This document shows positions 9,618-19,338 of a stretch of DNA of 64,000 bases, piece after piece. The translations under genes and the position numbers were made by a program. The stretch comes from DASWTL01 sp966250385 (GTDB lineage Bacteria > Bacteroidota > Bacteroidia > Sphingobacteriales > Sphingobacteriaceae). Under the pieces are notes generated by a model. The model saw only the letters and a program-made list of their open reading frames with translations, made no database searches and had not been told where the DNA came from. Where the stretch lies: contig CBINHC010000007.1 of NCBI GenBank assembly GCA_966250385.1, positions 145,766-209,765 of the forward strand, read 5' to 3'. Positions within the stretch are counted from its first letter, which is position 1. The number at the start of each line of letters is the position of its first letter.

Positions 9618-10124
9618 TCAGTAATCCGGGCGGTTCAGGATAGCCGATTTAATGACCGCATCTTCCATATCGAAATCAGCATAAGCCGAGCGGTCATAGG
9701 ATTCTTCATGGGCTTCAAACCGGTGCGGATGCCTGGCATGGATCGCCCGGTTTCGAACGATCTCTTCAGCAGCTGATTCAGGCGAGCGGCCATCCGCCGT
9801 TACGGCCTGCAGGGGTTTCATGGGTTCGTAGTGAGGCTCCCGATAGACTTCCCGCGGCCGGGGTTCGGGCTTCGGAGCCTCATACCGCGGTTCATACGGC
9901 ATAAAGACCTCCTCTTCCCGAAAAGGTGCCGGTGCAGGCGGGGGAAGCTGAACCGGCCGGTGGCCGGTCATCTGAGGAGCGCGCGGCACCGAAGCCCCCC
10001 CATCCTCCTGGCGGGGCCTCGAGAAGTCCCGCTTTCTGACTTTCTCCTGTTCTTTCTGAAAATTACTGTAGACCCGGAAGGCCAGCACCAGGAATCCGAT
10101 GATCAGGGGCAGAAATTGTTCCAT
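9618..10124 (-). CDS. single-pass membrane protein with proline-rich tail, unknown function
   Basis: 168 residues. One N-terminal membrane helix (residues about 3-20, LPLIIGFLVLAFRVYSNF), then a charged QKEQEKVRKRD segment, then a proline- and glutamate-rich low-complexity stretch (about 50-120), and a C-terminal part with many acidic and tyrosine residues (SYDRSAYADFDMEDA). No enzyme motif is seen. It is transcribed divergently from smc, 91 bases between starts, and converges on the MBL gene. The shape resembles small Bacteroidota envelope proteins of unknown role. Confidence 0.7.
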   Translation of the reverse strand: MEQFLPLIIGFLVLAFRVYSNFQKEQEKVRKRDFSRPRQEDGGASVPRAPQMTGHRPVQLPPPAPAPFREEEVFMPYEPRYEAPKPEPRPREVYREPHYEPMKPLQAVTADGRSPESAAEEIVRNRAIHARHPHRFEAHEESYDRSAYADFDMEDAVIKSAILNRPDY

Positions 10125-10215
10125 GACTAAAGGTACGTTTTTAGGCGTAAACTCATCTGATTTAACAGCTTAATTCAGATATTTGCAGACTTGAGTTTTG
10201 AGGAAAGCCGATAAG

Positions 10216-13200
10216 ATGCAGCTTACGCGATTAGATATTAAAGGGTTTAAGAGTTTCGGGGACAAGATCACCATCAATTTCAATGAAGGGGTAACGGCCA
10301 TCGTCGGGCCGAACGGATGCGGAAAATCCAATGTGGTGGACGCCATCCGCTGGGTACTCGGCGAGCAGAGCACCCGCATGCTCCGTTCGGAAAAGATGGA
10401 GAACATCATCTTCAACGGTACCAAGAGCCGCAAACCTTCCAACCTTGCCGAGGTCTCGCTCACCTTTGACAATACCCGGAACATCCTGCCAACCGAATTT
10501 TCCCAGGTCACCATCACCCGGAAGCTTTACCGGACCGGGGAAAGCGAGTACCGCCTGAATGACGTGCAGTGCAGGCTGAAGGATATTACCGACCTGTTCC
10601 TCGATACGGGTATCGGAGCCGATTCGTATTCCATCATCGAGCTGAAAATGATCGATGAGATCATCAACAATAAGGAGAACTCCCGGCGGGCATTATTCGA
10701 AGAGGCATCCGGTATTTCTAAATATAAACTGCGCAAAAAGCAGACCTTCAGTAAATTAAAAGATACTGAAGCCGACCTGAGCCGGGTTCAGGACCTCCTT
10801 TTTGAAATCGAAAAAAATCTGAAGACCCTGGAGAACCAGGCCAGGAAAGCCGAACGCTATTACCGGCTGAAGGATCAGTACAAGGCGCTGAGCGTGATGC
10901 TGGCCTCATTCCGGATCATCGGATTCAGGGATTCCCTGGAGAAACTGGAGGACCAGGAACAGGCCCAGGTCGCTGCCCGGACCGGGGTCAACAGTGAAAT
11001 AGACGCACTGGAAGCCCGGCTTCAGAAACAGAAGCTGGAAAACATCACGCGCGAAAAAAACCTTTCGGTCCAGCAGAAAGCGGCCAATGAATTCATCGCC
11101 TCCATCCGGGCCTACGAAAGCGAAAAGAAAGTCCGCAACGAACAGCTTCGCCACCTGCAGGAGACCGAGAAAAAACTCAACGAAGAGCTGGAAAAGGACC
11201 GGAACCAGCTGAACCACGTCCTTTATAATGTGAAGCGGCTGCAGGAAGAGCAGCTGCAGGAAACGGAGAATCTCCGGATCATGAAGGAATCGCTGGAAGA
11301 CCAGAAACTCGAGGTGGATGAGCTGCGGATGCAGCAACAGAGCGCCAAAGCGGAGCTTGACCGGATGAACAAACAGAATTCGGAACTGCAGAACCAGGTC
11401 TACAAGGCCGAAAAGGACCTGGCAATCCTGAACATCCAGATGGAAGCCCTGCACCAGGAACGCCTCCGTACCACCTCGGATGCGGCTTCACGGGAAACCG
11501 AACTGAACCAGTTCAATACGGTTATGACCGCACTGGAAGCCCGGCAGCGGGAGCTGGAACTGGACCTGGAGATCCGGACCCGCCAGGAGGAAGAACTTCA
11601 GGAACAGCTGAAAGCCACCGAGGAGCTGATCCTTTCCCAGAAAGAAGAACTGAACGGCATCAGCCGGACCATTGACGCCCGGCAGAATGAATACAACCTG
11701 ACCAAGTCCCTGGTTGATAACCTGGAGGGATTCCCGGAGTCCATCCGTTTCCTGAAAAAGAATACCAGCTGGGCCAAATCGGCTCCGCTCCTTTCCGACG
11801 TGCTTTTCTGCCGTGAAGAGTACCGGATCGCCATTGAGAATTACCTGGAACCGGTGATGAACCACTACGTGGTCGAGACCCAGACGGAAGCCGTCCAGGC
11901 GATCCGGCTGCTGAGCGATTCAGCGAAGGGCCGGGCCAACTTCTTTGTCCTGGATGCCCTGAAGAACCAGCCCAAACGGCCGGTTGCCGCGACCAGCAGC
12001 GATCAGGTGATCCCGGCCATGGATATTGTGGACGTTGATGCCAAATACCGGGGTCTCTGCGAGATGCTCCTGCAGAACGTATACATCCTGGTTTCCGGCG
12101 AAGAGGAAGAACTGGGCACCGCCATGCCGCAGGAACACGTGGTCATTCTCAGCCGCTCCGGAAAATTTTCGAAGAGCCGTACGACGCTTGCCGGGGGATC
12201 GGTCGGCCTGTTTGAAGGAAAGCGGATCGGGCGGGCGAAGAACCTGGAGAACCTGGCCAAAGAAATCAAAGCTCTTGAAAGCAGGATCACCAACCTCATG
12301 ACGTCCCTGGGAACTGAAAATGAACGGCTGGTCGTGCTGAGAAACGGGTCCCAGAAACAAGCGATCCAAACCCTTCAGTCGGAGCTGAACAAGCTCGGAA
12401 ACGAGCTGGTCACGGTCAGGACCAAGTCGGAACAATACCGCGAGTTTATCGAGAACAGCCAGAACCGAAAATCGGATATCGAAAAGAAGATCGCCTCCAT
12501 ATCCGAAGAAACAGCCAGGAGCGAACCCCTGATCGCCTCGCTGAAGCAGCAGCAGCTCGATACCAGCACCGCATTCATGCAAAAGCAGCAGGTATATAAT
12601 GAGATCGCTGAACTGGTGAACGAAAAGGTCACGGTTTATAATCAGAATAACATCCGGTTCCACCAGCAGCAGAACAAGGTTTCCGGAATCGAGAAAGACC
12701 TGGAATACCGGGAAAGCCAGGAACGGAACCTGAACGGCAGGATCCGCTCCAACACGGAAGATCTGGAAAAGACCCTGGCTTCCATGCGCGACACGCTGCA
12801 GCATGTCGATCATTCCGACGAGGACCTGATCGCCATGTACCAGCAGAAAGATGAACTGGAGAAAGCGGTGCAACAGGCCGAATCGGAATATTATGCCAGC
12901 CGCGGTTCGATCACGGAGGCGGAAGAGGAGCTGATCAGCCTCAGGAAGAAAAAAGAACATGCGGAATTACTCGCCCAGGAGATCCGGGATCAGAAGAACC
13001 ATCTGAAACTGGAGCTGAATGCCCTGAAAGAGCGGCTCTCGGTCGAGTTCTCCATAGATATCGCCGACCTGCTGGAGAGCGAAGTACCCGAGAATGAGAC
13101 GGAGGAAGATCTGCGGCTGCGCACTGAAAAGCTGAAACGTCAGCTCGATGAATTCGGCGCAATCAATTCCATGGCGCTCGAAGCCTTCCAGGAGATGAAC

Positions 13201-13761
13201 GAGCGGTATACCTTCATCCAGGATCAGAAGAAAGACCTGCTGGAGTCCAAAGCCTCGCTGATGGAAACCATCCGGGAAATTGACGACTCAGCCCGCCAGA
13301 AGTTCATGGACGCCTTTAACATGGTCCGGGAGAACTTCATCACGGTGTTCCGCTCTCTCTTCAATGAGGAAGACAGCTGTGACCTGATCCTGAGCGATCC
13401 GTCAAACCCGCTGGAAGCCGACATCGACATTATCGCCCGTCCGAAAGGAAAACGGCCGTTATCCATCAACCAGCTTTCAGGAGGCGAAAAGACCCTGACT
13501 GCGACGGCGCTGCTGTTCTCGCTGTACCTGCTCAAGCCGGCTCCTTTCTGCATTTTCGACGAGGTGGACGCTCCGCTGGATGATACCAACATCGATAAGT
13601 TCAACAATATCATCCGGAAGTTCTCCGCCGATTCGCAGTTTATCATTGTTTCCCATAATAAACGCACGATCGCCAGTACGGATATCATTTACGGGGTCAC
13701 CATGGTCGAGCAGGGTATCTCCCGGGTGGTCGCCGTCGATATGCGCGAGGTGGCTGCCTGA
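10216..13761 (+). CDS. smc: chromosome segregation protein SMC
   Basis: Condensin ATPase that organises and segregates the chromosome with ScpA/ScpB. About 1181 residues, the usual size. The N-terminal Walker A reads GPNGCGKSN; long coiled-coil arms follow (rich in E/K/Q/L, about 170-500 and 670-1010); the hinge lies near 505-650; the C-terminal head has the signature LSGGEKTLTA and Walker B CIFDEVDAPLDD. I chose the ATG at 10216 (MQLTRLDIKGFKSF) because SMC proteins start at this motif; a TTG 18 bases upstream is also in frame. An AGGAAAG lies about 10 bases before the ATG. Confidence 0.97.
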   Translation: MQLTRLDIKGFKSFGDKITINFNEGVTAIVGPNGCGKSNVVDAIRWVLGEQSTRMLRSEKMENIIFNGTKSRKPSNLAEVSLTFDNTRNILPTEFSQVTITRKLYRTGESEYRLNDVQCRLKDITDLFLDTGIGADSYSIIELKMIDEIINNKENSRRALFEEASGISKYKLRKKQTFSKLKDTEADLSRVQDLLFEIEKNLKTLENQARKAERYYRLKDQYKALSVMLASFRIIGFRDSLEKLEDQEQAQVAARTGVNSEIDALEARLQKQKLENITREKNLSVQQKAANEFIASIRAYESEKKVRNEQLRHLQETEKKLNEELEKDRNQLNHVLYNVKRLQEEQLQETENLRIMKESLEDQKLEVDELRMQQQSAKAELDRMNKQNSELQNQVYKAEKDLAILNIQMEALHQERLRTTSDAASRETELNQFNTVMTALEARQRELELDLEIRTRQEEELQEQLKATEELILSQKEELNGISRTIDARQNEYNLTKSLVDNLEGFPESIRFLKKNTSWAKSAPLLSDVLFCREEYRIAIENYLEPVMNHYVVETQTEAVQAIRLLSDSAKGRANFFVLDALKNQPKRPVAATSSDQVIPAMDIVDVDAKYRGLCEMLLQNVYILVSGEEEELGTAMPQEHVVILSRSGKFSKSRTTLAGGSVGLFEGKRIGRAKNLENLAKEIKALESRITNLMTSLGTENERLVVLRNGSQKQAIQTLQSELNKLGNELVTVRTKSEQYREFIENSQNRKSDIEKKIASISEETARSEPLIASLKQQQLDTSTAFMQKQQVYNEIAELVNEKVTVYNQNNIRFHQQQNKVSGIEKDLEYRESQERNLNGRIRSNTEDLEKTLASMRDTLQHVDHSDEDLIAMYQQKDELEKAVQQAESEYYASRGSITEAEEELISLRKKKEHAELLAQEIRDQKNHLKLELNALKERLSVEFSIDIADLLESEVPENETEEDLRLRTEKLKRQLDEFGAINSMALEAFQEMNERYTFIQDQKKDLLESKASLMETIREIDDSARQKFMDAFNMVRENFITVFRSLFNEEDSCDLILSDPSNPLEADIDIIARPKGKRPLSINQLSGGEKTLTATALLFSLYLLKPAPFCIFDEVDAPLDDTNIDKFNNIIRKFSADSQFIIVSHNKRTIASTDIIYGVTMVEQGISRVVAVDMREVAA

Positions 13762-13799
13762 TCCGTGCGATTTGACGTTAAAAATATTAAGTTTGACAC

Positions 13800-14720
13800 A
13801 TGATAAAAAAGATCGTTTTAGGACTCACCGTTTGTCTTTCTGCTGAAGCTTACAGTCAGACCGTTGACCAGAAAAGACTGCTGACGGACATCGAGGTCCT
13901 TTCTTCCGACGTTTACGAAGGCCGGAAAACCGGCACCCGGGAAAACCAGATGGCCGCCGACTATATCGAAGCCCGGTTTAAGGAACTGGGGCTGAAGGCC
14001 TATAAGAATAATTACCGCCAGCCATTTACTTTCGAGAACCGGGCCGGGAACACCGTGACGGGGCATAACCTGGTTGGATACATCAAGGGCCGGAGCAAGG
14101 ACGTCATCGTCATTACCGCCCATTATGATCATATCGGCATTCAGAAAGGACTGATCTTCAACGGCGCTGACGACAATGCTTCGGGTGTTGCCGCACTAAT
14201 GGGATTCGCTGAATATTTCTCAAAGAACAAACCGGAGAAAACGCTCGTATTCGCCGCCCTGGATGCTGAGGAAATGGGACTACAGGGCGCCAAGGCCTTC
14301 GTAGCTAATCCGCCGGTAAAGCTCGAAAAGATCCTGATGAACGTCAACATGGATATGATCTCGCACAATGACAAGGGGGAGTTATATGTGGCGGGCACTT
14401 ACGCCTATCCGCATCTTAAGCCATACCTGCTGACGTCAAATCCGAAGATCAAGGTGCTGCAGGGGCATGATGACCCGAAGACCGGCCATGACGACTGGAC
14501 CAACCAGAGCGACCAGGGCGCGTTCCATGCGAAGAAGATCCCGTTCCTGTACTTTGGCGTGGAGGATCATAAGGATTATCACCAGTCCACCGACGAGTAC
14601 AGCCGCATCAACAAAGGCTTTTACGTCGATGCGGCCAACGCGATCCTGGAGATCATCAATAATCTCGACAAGAACATCACGATCCAGAAACACTTCCGGG
14701 ACCGTCAGATCATGAACTAG
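13800..14720 (+). CDS. secreted M28-family zinc aminopeptidase
   Basis: 306 residues with a signal peptide (MIKKIVLGLTVCLSAEAYSQ). The M28 dizinc set is visible: H108 and D110 in TAHYDH, D124/D125 in GADDNASG, the catalytic and bridging E157/E158 in DAEEMGLQG, D185 in NMDMISH, and H261 in YHQSTD. The likely role is removing N-terminal residues from peptides in the periplasm or outside the cell. It begins 38 bases after smc on the same strand and ends at a strong bidirectional terminator shared with the S41 gene coming the other way. Confidence 0.92.
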   Translation: MIKKIVLGLTVCLSAEAYSQTVDQKRLLTDIEVLSSDVYEGRKTGTRENQMAADYIEARFKELGLKAYKNNYRQPFTFENRAGNTVTGHNLVGYIKGRSKDVIVITAHYDHIGIQKGLIFNGADDNASGVAALMGFAEYFSKNKPEKTLVFAALDAEEMGLQGAKAFVANPPVKLEKILMNVNMDMISHNDKGELYVAGTYAYPHLKPYLLTSNPKIKVLQGHDDPKTGHDDWTNQSDQGAFHAKKIPFLYFGVEDHKDYHQSTDEYSRINKGFYVDAANAILEIINNLDKNITIQKHFRDRQIMN

Positions 14721-14746
14721 GCTCCGGATCCGTCCCGGCAAACACC

Positions 14747-14788
14747 AAACAAGAAAGGTCACTTCAGATGAAGTGACCTTTCTTGTTT
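14747..14788. terminator. bidirectional intrinsic terminator
   Basis: Perfect 19-bp stem, 4-base loop (14766-14769). The left arm starts AAACAAGAAAGG and the right arm ends CCTTTCTTGTTT, so each strand reads out through T-rich sequence. It lies between the convergent M28 and S41 genes and can stop both. Confidence 0.92.
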
Positions 14789-14809
14789 GACCGGTTTGTT
14801 GCTCCGGCC

Positions 14810-16432
14810 TTATTTATTTTTCCTTTTGAACCGGTTCTCGATCATCCCTACAAAATCGTTTTCCGGAGTCATCTCCCGGACAGTCACGGATGAGGAGGAT
14901 ACGGTCTGGCCCTTGATCTTCAGTGCCGATACCGAACGGGACGCCGCAATAGTGGTGCCGGCTCCCGGGATCTGACGGATCGCTGCTGCAAGCGACAGCT
15001 CCGCAGGGTCTCCGAAGTCGCGGGTGACATCATCTGCAGACTCGGCATCCGGAACAAATCCGGCATAGTAATCGGTCTGGCCTGCGGAGTTGATGCTGGT
15101 GAACATAGAATAGTATACATCGTATTTGTTCTGGATCGTGATCGGGAAGAACCCGATCGGCTTTCCGTAGGACTGCTTGCCGACCACCTTTACGTTCATA
15201 TGGGGCTTCAGGTTATTGATCACGAGCTCGCTGGCCGAAGCTGTGTTCGCGGTGACGATAAAGACCACGTTCTGGATCCCTTCAACTCCCCCCTTTTTCT
15301 CGAAGTGGTGCACGTTGTTCTCCTCGGAATAATCAATATCGTAATACGTCACGATTTCGCCATTTTCGTACTGAAGCCGGTCGTTGGCGTCCAGAAGCGG
15401 CTGGTTCTTCAGGATCTCGGCCTTTCCGGTCTGCATCGTCGAATTGAATTTCTCCCGGAACATCACCTTCCCGTTGAGACTGGAGGGCGCGATCAGGTTC
15501 GACAGCAGTTCGGCTATATGAACATATCCCCCGCCATTATACCGCAGGTCAATGATCAGGTCGGTCACGCCGCCGGCTGCGAAATCCGAAAAGACGTTTC
15601 GCAGGGCGGTCTCCGAGTTGGCGGTATTCGAAAACCTGGCATAGGCGAGGTAACCGATCTTTTTTGATCCGGACGTCAGAATGGTATCCTTATAAATCGG
15701 GCTGCTCTTATAGACCGCCTTATTGATGGTCACCTCAAAAGCGGACCCGTCCTTTTTGCGTCCGGCCAGCGATACCGATGAACCGGCCATCGCATTATTG
15801 ATGAAGTTAACTTCCCCGTCGAAATTGGAGCCGACGGTACGGCCTTCAAAGGTTGTGATGAGGTCTCCGCGGGATAATCCCGCCTTTGCAGCAGGGGAAC
15901 CGGGGCTTGCGTACCGGATCCGGACCTCGTAATCCGTATTGGTGCCGATGGCTGAAAGGGAAAGTCCCATATCGTTGCCGTTGCCTTCCAGGTCAACGGA
16001 ACTCACGCTCCTGGAAGCGGTGGAACTGGTCGGATTGTCATCCGCCTTGTCTTTGATGTAGGAGTATTTGGGATAACCTGCGTTTCCGCCGTTGGACCCG
16101 GCTACGTATTCATAGGGCTTGCCGGTCTCGGGGTTTATTTTCAGCTGCGTGATCGCAAAAAGCTCGTGATTGAAATTATCCAGATCGTTCGACCAGGAGG
16201 TATACTGCCGCGGATTGAATACGTCCCTTGCCGGGACTGCATCATTCCAGTAATACACTTCCTTTGCATAGAGGTAGATCGAGTCCTGCGTGAGCTGCAT
16301 CCTGCTGGCTGTCTGGCCGGGATCCGGATCCGGATCGACAGGGGCCGGTGACGGCTCCTTCTTACAGGACGCAGCAATCAGTACGGCAGCAGCAGCCAGG
16401 TGCAGTGCATATTTTCGGGCGTTTAAAATCAT
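14810..16432 (-). CDS. S41-family (tail-specific) protease, lipoprotein
   Basis: 540 residues. Lipoprotein signal ends AAVLIAASC with mature CKKEPSPAP. A PDZ domain lies around 160-250 (AGLSRGDLITTFEGRTVG). The peptidase domain has the S41 core: DLRYNGGG, the nucleophile serine in NTASASELV and the general-base lysine in KQSYGKPIGFF, a Ser-Lys dyad. It likely trims or degrades periplasmic or outer-membrane proteins. It is a tandem paralog of the protein at 16565-18154, and the two share domain order and motifs over their full length. The gap between them is 132 bases, so they may be co-transcribed. Confidence 0.93.
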   Translation of the reverse strand: MILNARKYALHLAAAAVLIAASCKKEPSPAPVDPDPDPGQTASRMQLTQDSIYLYAKEVYYWNDAVPARDVFNPRQYTSWSNDLDNFNHELFAITQLKINPETGKPYEYVAGSNGGNAGYPKYSYIKDKADDNPTSSTASRSVSSVDLEGNGNDMGLSLSAIGTNTDYEVRIRYASPGSPAAKAGLSRGDLITTFEGRTVGSNFDGEVNFINNAMAGSSVSLAGRKKDGSAFEVTINKAVYKSSPIYKDTILTSGSKKIGYLAYARFSNTANSETALRNVFSDFAAGGVTDLIIDLRYNGGGYVHIAELLSNLIAPSSLNGKVMFREKFNSTMQTGKAEILKNQPLLDANDRLQYENGEIVTYYDIDYSEENNVHHFEKKGGVEGIQNVVFIVTANTASASELVINNLKPHMNVKVVGKQSYGKPIGFFPITIQNKYDVYYSMFTSINSAGQTDYYAGFVPDAESADDVTRDFGDPAELSLAAAIRQIPGAGTTIAASRSVSALKIKGQTVSSSSVTVREMTPENDFVGMIENRFKRKNK

Positions 16433-16564
16433 GTAGCGGGATTATTATTCTTTGGTGGATATATAACGAACTAATATACGCAGTATTTTGGGTTCGGGGA
16501 AAATTATTCCCGCAAACCGGAAAACACATTTATACTTGATACTTAATTAGTTAGCCGTTTGTTT

Positions 16565-18154
16565 TTAAAATTTTCCTTTTAGACGGACCCGGTCTTCAAT
16601 CATTCCGAGGAAAGCTTTTCCCTTTCCGATATAACGGAATTCGACCGACCGGACATTCACCTTTTTGCCCATGATCTTCAGGCTGGAGGAGGTCGTACTG
16701 AACGATCCCCGGGTCAGATACCCGATGGCCGCCGCAAAGGAACTTTCTTCCGTATCCCCGAAATCATGCGTGACATCATCCGGGGTTTCCGCATCCGGGG
16801 GCAGCCCCTGGAAATAGTCGCCCTCCCCGGCGGAGTTCCGGCTCTGAAACATGGAGTAATACACGTCGTAGACATCGATATTGATCGGGAAGAATCCTAC
16901 CGGTTTCCCATAGGACCGTTCTCCGATGATCTTCACGTTGATATGGGGCCTTAGGCTGTTAATGACGAGTTCACTGGCAGAAGCGGTATTACCCGTCACA
17001 ATAAAGACCACTTCCTCGATATTCAGCGACCCTTTCTTTTCGAACTTATGCGTATTGCCCTCCACGGAATAATCGACATCGAAATAAGTCAGTGCCCGGC
17101 CGTTCGAAAAACGCTGGCGACCGTTTTCATCGGTAAGCGGCTGCCTCTTCAGAATCTCGGCTTTGCCGCTGCGCATGGTTTCATTGAAATATTCGGTAAA
17201 CATGGTGGTACCGTTGAGCCGCTGGGGAGCGATCAGGTTGGCCATATGTTCCGCCGTAGAGACATAGCCGCCCCCGTTATACCGCAGATCCACCACCAGG
17301 CTGGTCACCCCGGCAGCCGCGAAATCCGCAAAGGACTGGTCCAGAGCCGACTGTGCATTGGATGGATTGGAGAAACGTGCGAAAGCGATATAGCCGATGG
17401 TCTTGCTGCCGTTTGTGATCACCGTGTCCTTCAGCACGGGACTGCTCCGGTAGGACATCTTACTCAGCGACCGGGTAAAGACCGAGCCGTCCCTTTTCCG
17501 GCCGGAAAGCGTCAGTGTCTGCTGATCAAAAGCATTGTTGATGAAATTAACGTCGTCGGTAAAATCGGAACCGAGTGTCCTGCCGTTCACCTGGGTGATC
17601 ACATCGCTCCGTGTGAGGCCTAACCTGGCGGCCGGAGATCCCGGATTCACATACCGGATGAAGATTTCATAAGAATCGGGAGTGCCCAGTCCTACCAGGG
17701 TAAACCCGAAGTCGGTTCCCATGCCTTCAAGGTTCACCTCCTCGGTCCGTGACGGATCATTCGACTCCTCATCGGTGATGTAGGAATACTTGGGATAATC
17801 CGATCCCTGCGAAACAAATTCGTATGGCCGGCCGGTTTCCGGGTCGATCTTCAGCTGGGTTATGGCAAACAGCTCCTGGTTAAAATCGTCGATAACTGAA
17901 GCCGCGGCCGTGAACCGGCGCGGGTTGAACTCCTGGTATGAAGGCAGGGCATCATTCCACAGATACACCTCTTTTGCATAAAGAAAAATGGAATCGCGGG
18001 TAAGATCCGCCCGGGATCCCTCTGGCGGGGGATTCTCAGTGCCGGACTGGTCAGGTACGGGATCTTTTTTACAGGAAGCAGCAGCCAGAAAGGTGACGAT
18101 CAGAATAAAAAGCGGCAACCGGCTCCCTCTCCATGGTAAGAAAGCAAGATTCAT
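16565..18154 (-). CDS. S41-family (tail-specific) protease, lipoprotein
   Basis: 529 residues. Lipoprotein signal with ILIVTFLAAASC followed by KKDP. A PDZ-like region lies around 165-250 (GLTRSDVITQVNGRTLG). The peptidase domain carries DLRYNGGG, the serine nucleophile in NTASASELV and the lysine in ERSYGKPVGFF. It is a paralog of the next gene downstream. Substrates are unknown; S41 lipoproteins of this two-domain type are common in Bacteroidota. It follows the HAD gene on the same strand by 68 bases. Confidence 0.93.
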   Translation of the reverse strand: MNLAFLPWRGSRLPLFILIVTFLAAASCKKDPVPDQSGTENPPPEGSRADLTRDSIFLYAKEVYLWNDALPSYQEFNPRRFTAAASVIDDFNQELFAITQLKIDPETGRPYEFVSQGSDYPKYSYITDEESNDPSRTEEVNLEGMGTDFGFTLVGLGTPDSYEIFIRYVNPGSPAARLGLTRSDVITQVNGRTLGSDFTDDVNFINNAFDQQTLTLSGRKRDGSVFTRSLSKMSYRSSPVLKDTVITNGSKTIGYIAFARFSNPSNAQSALDQSFADFAAAGVTSLVVDLRYNGGGYVSTAEHMANLIAPQRLNGTTMFTEYFNETMRSGKAEILKRQPLTDENGRQRFSNGRALTYFDVDYSVEGNTHKFEKKGSLNIEEVVFIVTGNTASASELVINSLRPHINVKIIGERSYGKPVGFFPINIDVYDVYYSMFQSRNSAGEGDYFQGLPPDAETPDDVTHDFGDTEESSFAAAIGYLTRGSFSTTSSSLKIMGKKVNVRSVEFRYIGKGKAFLGMIEDRVRLKGKF

Positions 18155-18222
18155 AGGTTCTCAGATATACTGAATAAGACAAAAGTCGGCCTATAAAGTT
18201 CGAACCTGCGCCTGAAAATCGC

Positions 18223-18861
18223 TTAAACTTCACCGTCGGTCCGGGGTCCGATAAAATCACGGACATCGATATAGTCCACTCCCCCGGCCGCGGCATATTG
18301 CTGGTCCGTTTCCGTGGCACCGATGATGACCAGGTCCCTTCTCAGCAGGCGGTGATCCTTGAGAATGATCTCCAGTGACGCCGTCTCGGGTTTCGGGGCC
18401 GATTCTTCCGTAAAGTACATCGTGAAGTATTTTTCGATCCCGTTCCACTCGATCTGCCGGATCTTGTTCAGCTGCTGCGTGCGGTCTCCGCCGGTCACCA
18501 GGAACAGCTTCTTGCGATCCACCACGATCTCCTGCAGGAAAGACAGGATCTCCCGGTACAACAGCAGCTTCAGCGGAAGCTTGGCCGTCTGCATAAGCTG
18601 TTCGAAGTTACTGCGGTATTTTTCGTCAAGGCCGAAAGCGTCTTTTGCCCGGTCGAAAACCTGCTCCGGCCCGTGGTGCACATACACGGTCTTCATGAAT
18701 TCCGTGAGGTCATTTCCGGACGGCGTTGTTTCCAGGTATTCGATGATATGAGCGAACAGGTAGTATACCTGCAGCTGGTAATCGCGCTCCGGATACAGCA
18801 CGTTATCGAGCTCAAAAATGAAAGCTTTCTTCTTCGGATCAATCTGATTGTAGGTCAGCAT
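18223..18861 (-). CDS. HAD-superfamily protein with altered catalytic motifs
   Basis: 212 residues with the layout of a HAD hydrolase with an alpha-helical cap: motif I region FIFELDNVLYPE (14-25), motif II T123 in LFLVTGGD, motif III K157 in SAPKPET, motif IV region VIIGATETD (178-186). The usual nucleophile aspartate of motif I is glutamate here (E17), while D19 is kept, and the first aspartate of motif IV is A182. Phosphatase activity by the usual route is therefore doubtful; a binding or regulatory role is possible. Its ATG overlaps the stop of the upstream gene by one base (TGATG), pointing to translational coupling. Confidence 0.82.
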   Translation of the reverse strand: MLTYNQIDPKKKAFIFELDNVLYPERDYQLQVYYLFAHIIEYLETTPSGNDLTEFMKTVYVHHGPEQVFDRAKDAFGLDEKYRSNFEQLMQTAKLPLKLLLYREILSFLQEIVVDRKKLFLVTGGDRTQQLNKIRQIEWNGIEKYFTMYFTEESAPKPETASLEIILKDHRLLRRDLVIIGATETDQQYAAAGGVDYIDVRDFIGPRTDGEV

Positions 18862-19337
18862 CAGGTTATGGCAAAAAGTGTAGCGGATCCGGGATTCTCG
18901 TTATCGAATGAAAAGATGCCGGAATCGGATGGAAAATGAAGGAGTTCCATGAACTGCCCCCCGATGATCAGTCCGTCTGACAGTATGATACAGTCATTTT
19001 TTGAACCGGCATCCGTCGGCATACCGGCCAGTTGTTCCGGATCCGGAACGATCAGCCGGATCCCGTACTCGCTGAACAGCACCTTGGCTTCCGCCAGCGG
19101 CTGCAGTTCGTCCTTCCGCAGGGGAAATACGATATCCACATGGTTATCCAGGCACAGCTTGAGCAGCTGGTGGGCAAACGATGAAGAGCTGCCCTCCGGA
19201 ATCTGCAGGAACCGGGTCTCTTTAAATATCAACTGGGGAAGATCCAGGTGATCAGCGAAGATCACCTGATCGAAATCAAGCAGTCTTCGGATCCTGAAGG
19301 CTGCCGCTGAGGCAGCTCCGGTAATTAATGCAACCAT
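18861..19337 (-). CDS. stand-alone pre-ATP-grasp-like domain protein
   Basis: 158 residues. The N-terminal LITGAASAAAFRIRRLL looks like the first strand and glycine-rich turn of a Rossmann-like pre-ATP-grasp domain, as in PylC and carbamoyl-phosphate-synthase-like enzymes. IPEGSSSSFAHQLL, HVDIVFPLRKDELQPLAEAK and EYGIRLIVPDPE fit the same fold. The catalytic ATP-grasp domain that normally follows is absent; after about residue 110 the protein ends in an unrelated stretch. It lies between a LolD-like ATPase (1-base gap) and the degenerate HAD protein (1-base overlap). Function unknown; the domain assignment is by eye. Confidence 0.65.
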   Translation of the reverse strand: MVALITGAASAAAFRIRRLLDFDQVIFADHLDLPQLIFKETRFLQIPEGSSSSFAHQLLKLCLDNHVDIVFPLRKDELQPLAEAKVLFSEYGIRLIVPDPEQLAGMPTDAGSKNDCIILSDGLIIGGQFMELLHFPSDSGIFSFDNENPGSATLFAIT

Positions 19338-19338
19338 T

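Noticed and set aside
11920..12960. open frame antisense to the central part of smc
   Set aside because: It is a complement of the coiled-coil coding sequence, leucine- and phenylalanine-rich only because of the E/K/Q codons on the other strand.
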